Assembly (NCBI RefSeq): GCF_000407365.1
Contig: NZ_ASVU01000001.1
Location: 689,001 to 753,000, forward strand
Direction: 5' to 3'
DNA from: Enterococcus asini ATCC 700915
GTDB lineage: Bacteria; Bacillota; Bacilli; Lactobacillales; Enterococcaceae
Length of the DNA stretch: 64,000 nt
Part shown: in pieces, positions 63,850 through 64,000 of the stretch
How the letters are laid out: every line of letters begins with the position of its first letter
Numbering within the stretch: position 1 is the stretch's first letter
Made by a program: the position numbers and the translations under genes
Notes under the pieces: generated by a model
What the model saw: only the letters and a program-made list of their open reading frames with translations
Database searches by the model: none
What the model was told of the DNA's origin: nothing

Positions 63850-64000
63850 ATGTTTGCTCATAAAAGACTAAATCAAATATTTCATCGTTTATACATTGAA
63901 AAAAACTGTTCTAGTGGCATATTAGCAACGGAATTTTCCGTCTCCGAGCGGACAATCAGAAATGATATTACCGAATTAAATACTGATCTCAAAAAATATC
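63850..64000 (+). CDS. BglG/PRD-type transcriptional regulator, N-terminal fragment
   Basis: Only the first 50 codons are in the window. They encode a helix-turn-helix of the HTH_11/Mga type (NCSSGILATEFSVSERTIRN then DITELNTDLK), as at the start of PRD-containing PTS operon activators (LicR/MtlR/UlaR-like). GGAGG precedes the ATG at 63850. It is divergent from the PTS operon it probably controls. Confidence 0.85.
   Translation, partial: MFAHKRLNQIFHRLYIEKNCSSGILATEFSVSERTIRNDITELNTDLKKY

Noticed and set aside
1-64000. CRISPR arrays, prophage genes, tRNA or rRNA genes
   Set aside because: No regularly spaced repeats, no phage structural or integrase genes, and no cloverleaf or rRNA sequence could be recognised.

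Overview
The window reads as chromosomal DNA of a low-to-mid GC lactic-acid Firmicute, most likely an Enterococcus. The basis is the character of RpoB, RpoC, CtsR-ClpC, ThiT and the xyl genes, a ctsR-clpC pair without mcsAB, catabolite (cre) sites, and strong GGAGG ribosome sites. The pectin, xylan and extracellular-electron-transfer genes would suit a plant- or gut-associated species. I name no species, and no rRNA or tRNA gene is visible.

Layout. 0-5.7 kb: pectin-oligomer locus, an ABC importer (minus strand) diverging from a GH28 galacturonase and a CE8 pectin esterase. 5.8-14.6 kb: gap, rpoC and rpoB (minus), with a consensus promoter and a terminator-like hairpin in the rpoB leader. 14.7-16.1 kb: zinc-ribbon protein and birA. 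16.1-24.2 kb: flavin-based extracellular electron transfer (EET) locus, dmkA-fmnB-pplA (minus) diverging from ndh2-eetA-eetB-dmkB (plus). 24.2-29.6 kb: two U32-family proteins (tRNA hydroxylation type) and ctsR-clpC with a CtsR box. 29.7-36.6 kb: structured repeat copy 1, sortase A, a conserved hypothetical gene, thiT with a TPP riboswitch, a toxin-antitoxin-like pair, and a merR-CMD-cupin operon whose middle gene is frameshifted. 36.6-41.3 kb: xylB, xylA, xylR with operator, cre and promoter, then structured repeat copy 2. 41.3-42.7 kb: azoreductase and a frameshifted TetR-type regulator. 42.9-49.4 kb: mannose-family PTS, GntR regulator, GH35 beta-galactosidase and GH88 unsaturated glucuronyl hydrolase. 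49.5-51.4 kb: small AbrB-like/GNAT/HicB-like cluster and a TauE permease. 51.5-52.9 kb: complete IS256-family element with an 8-bp target duplication. 52.9-58.2 kb: ribose-type ABC importer with a 5'-truncated GH43 xylosidase. 58.4-60.5 kb: small protein and 5'-nucleotidase-type phosphatase. 60.6-64 kb: ascorbate-type PTS, transaldolase and the start of a PRD-type regulator.

The genes combine plant-polysaccharide use (pectin, xylose/xylosides, galactosides, unsaturated uronides), with CcpA-type cre sites at three or four promoters, and a membrane respiratory module that would move electrons from NADH through demethylmenaquinone to flavinylated surface protein. The 51.5-58.5 kb and 60.6-64 kb stretches are visibly more AT-rich than their surroundings, and the first carries the IS and a decayed gene, which suggests later acquisition.

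Most unusual items: a ~350-bp intergenic repeat, present twice, with three stem-loops whose sequence differences keep pairing on the minus strand; the rpoB leader hairpin; a translational TPP switch on thiT; homopolymer frameshifts in two regulatory-type operons; a GH43 gene fused to a promoter that overlaps its own first codons; and the IS placed between the importer operon and its terminators.
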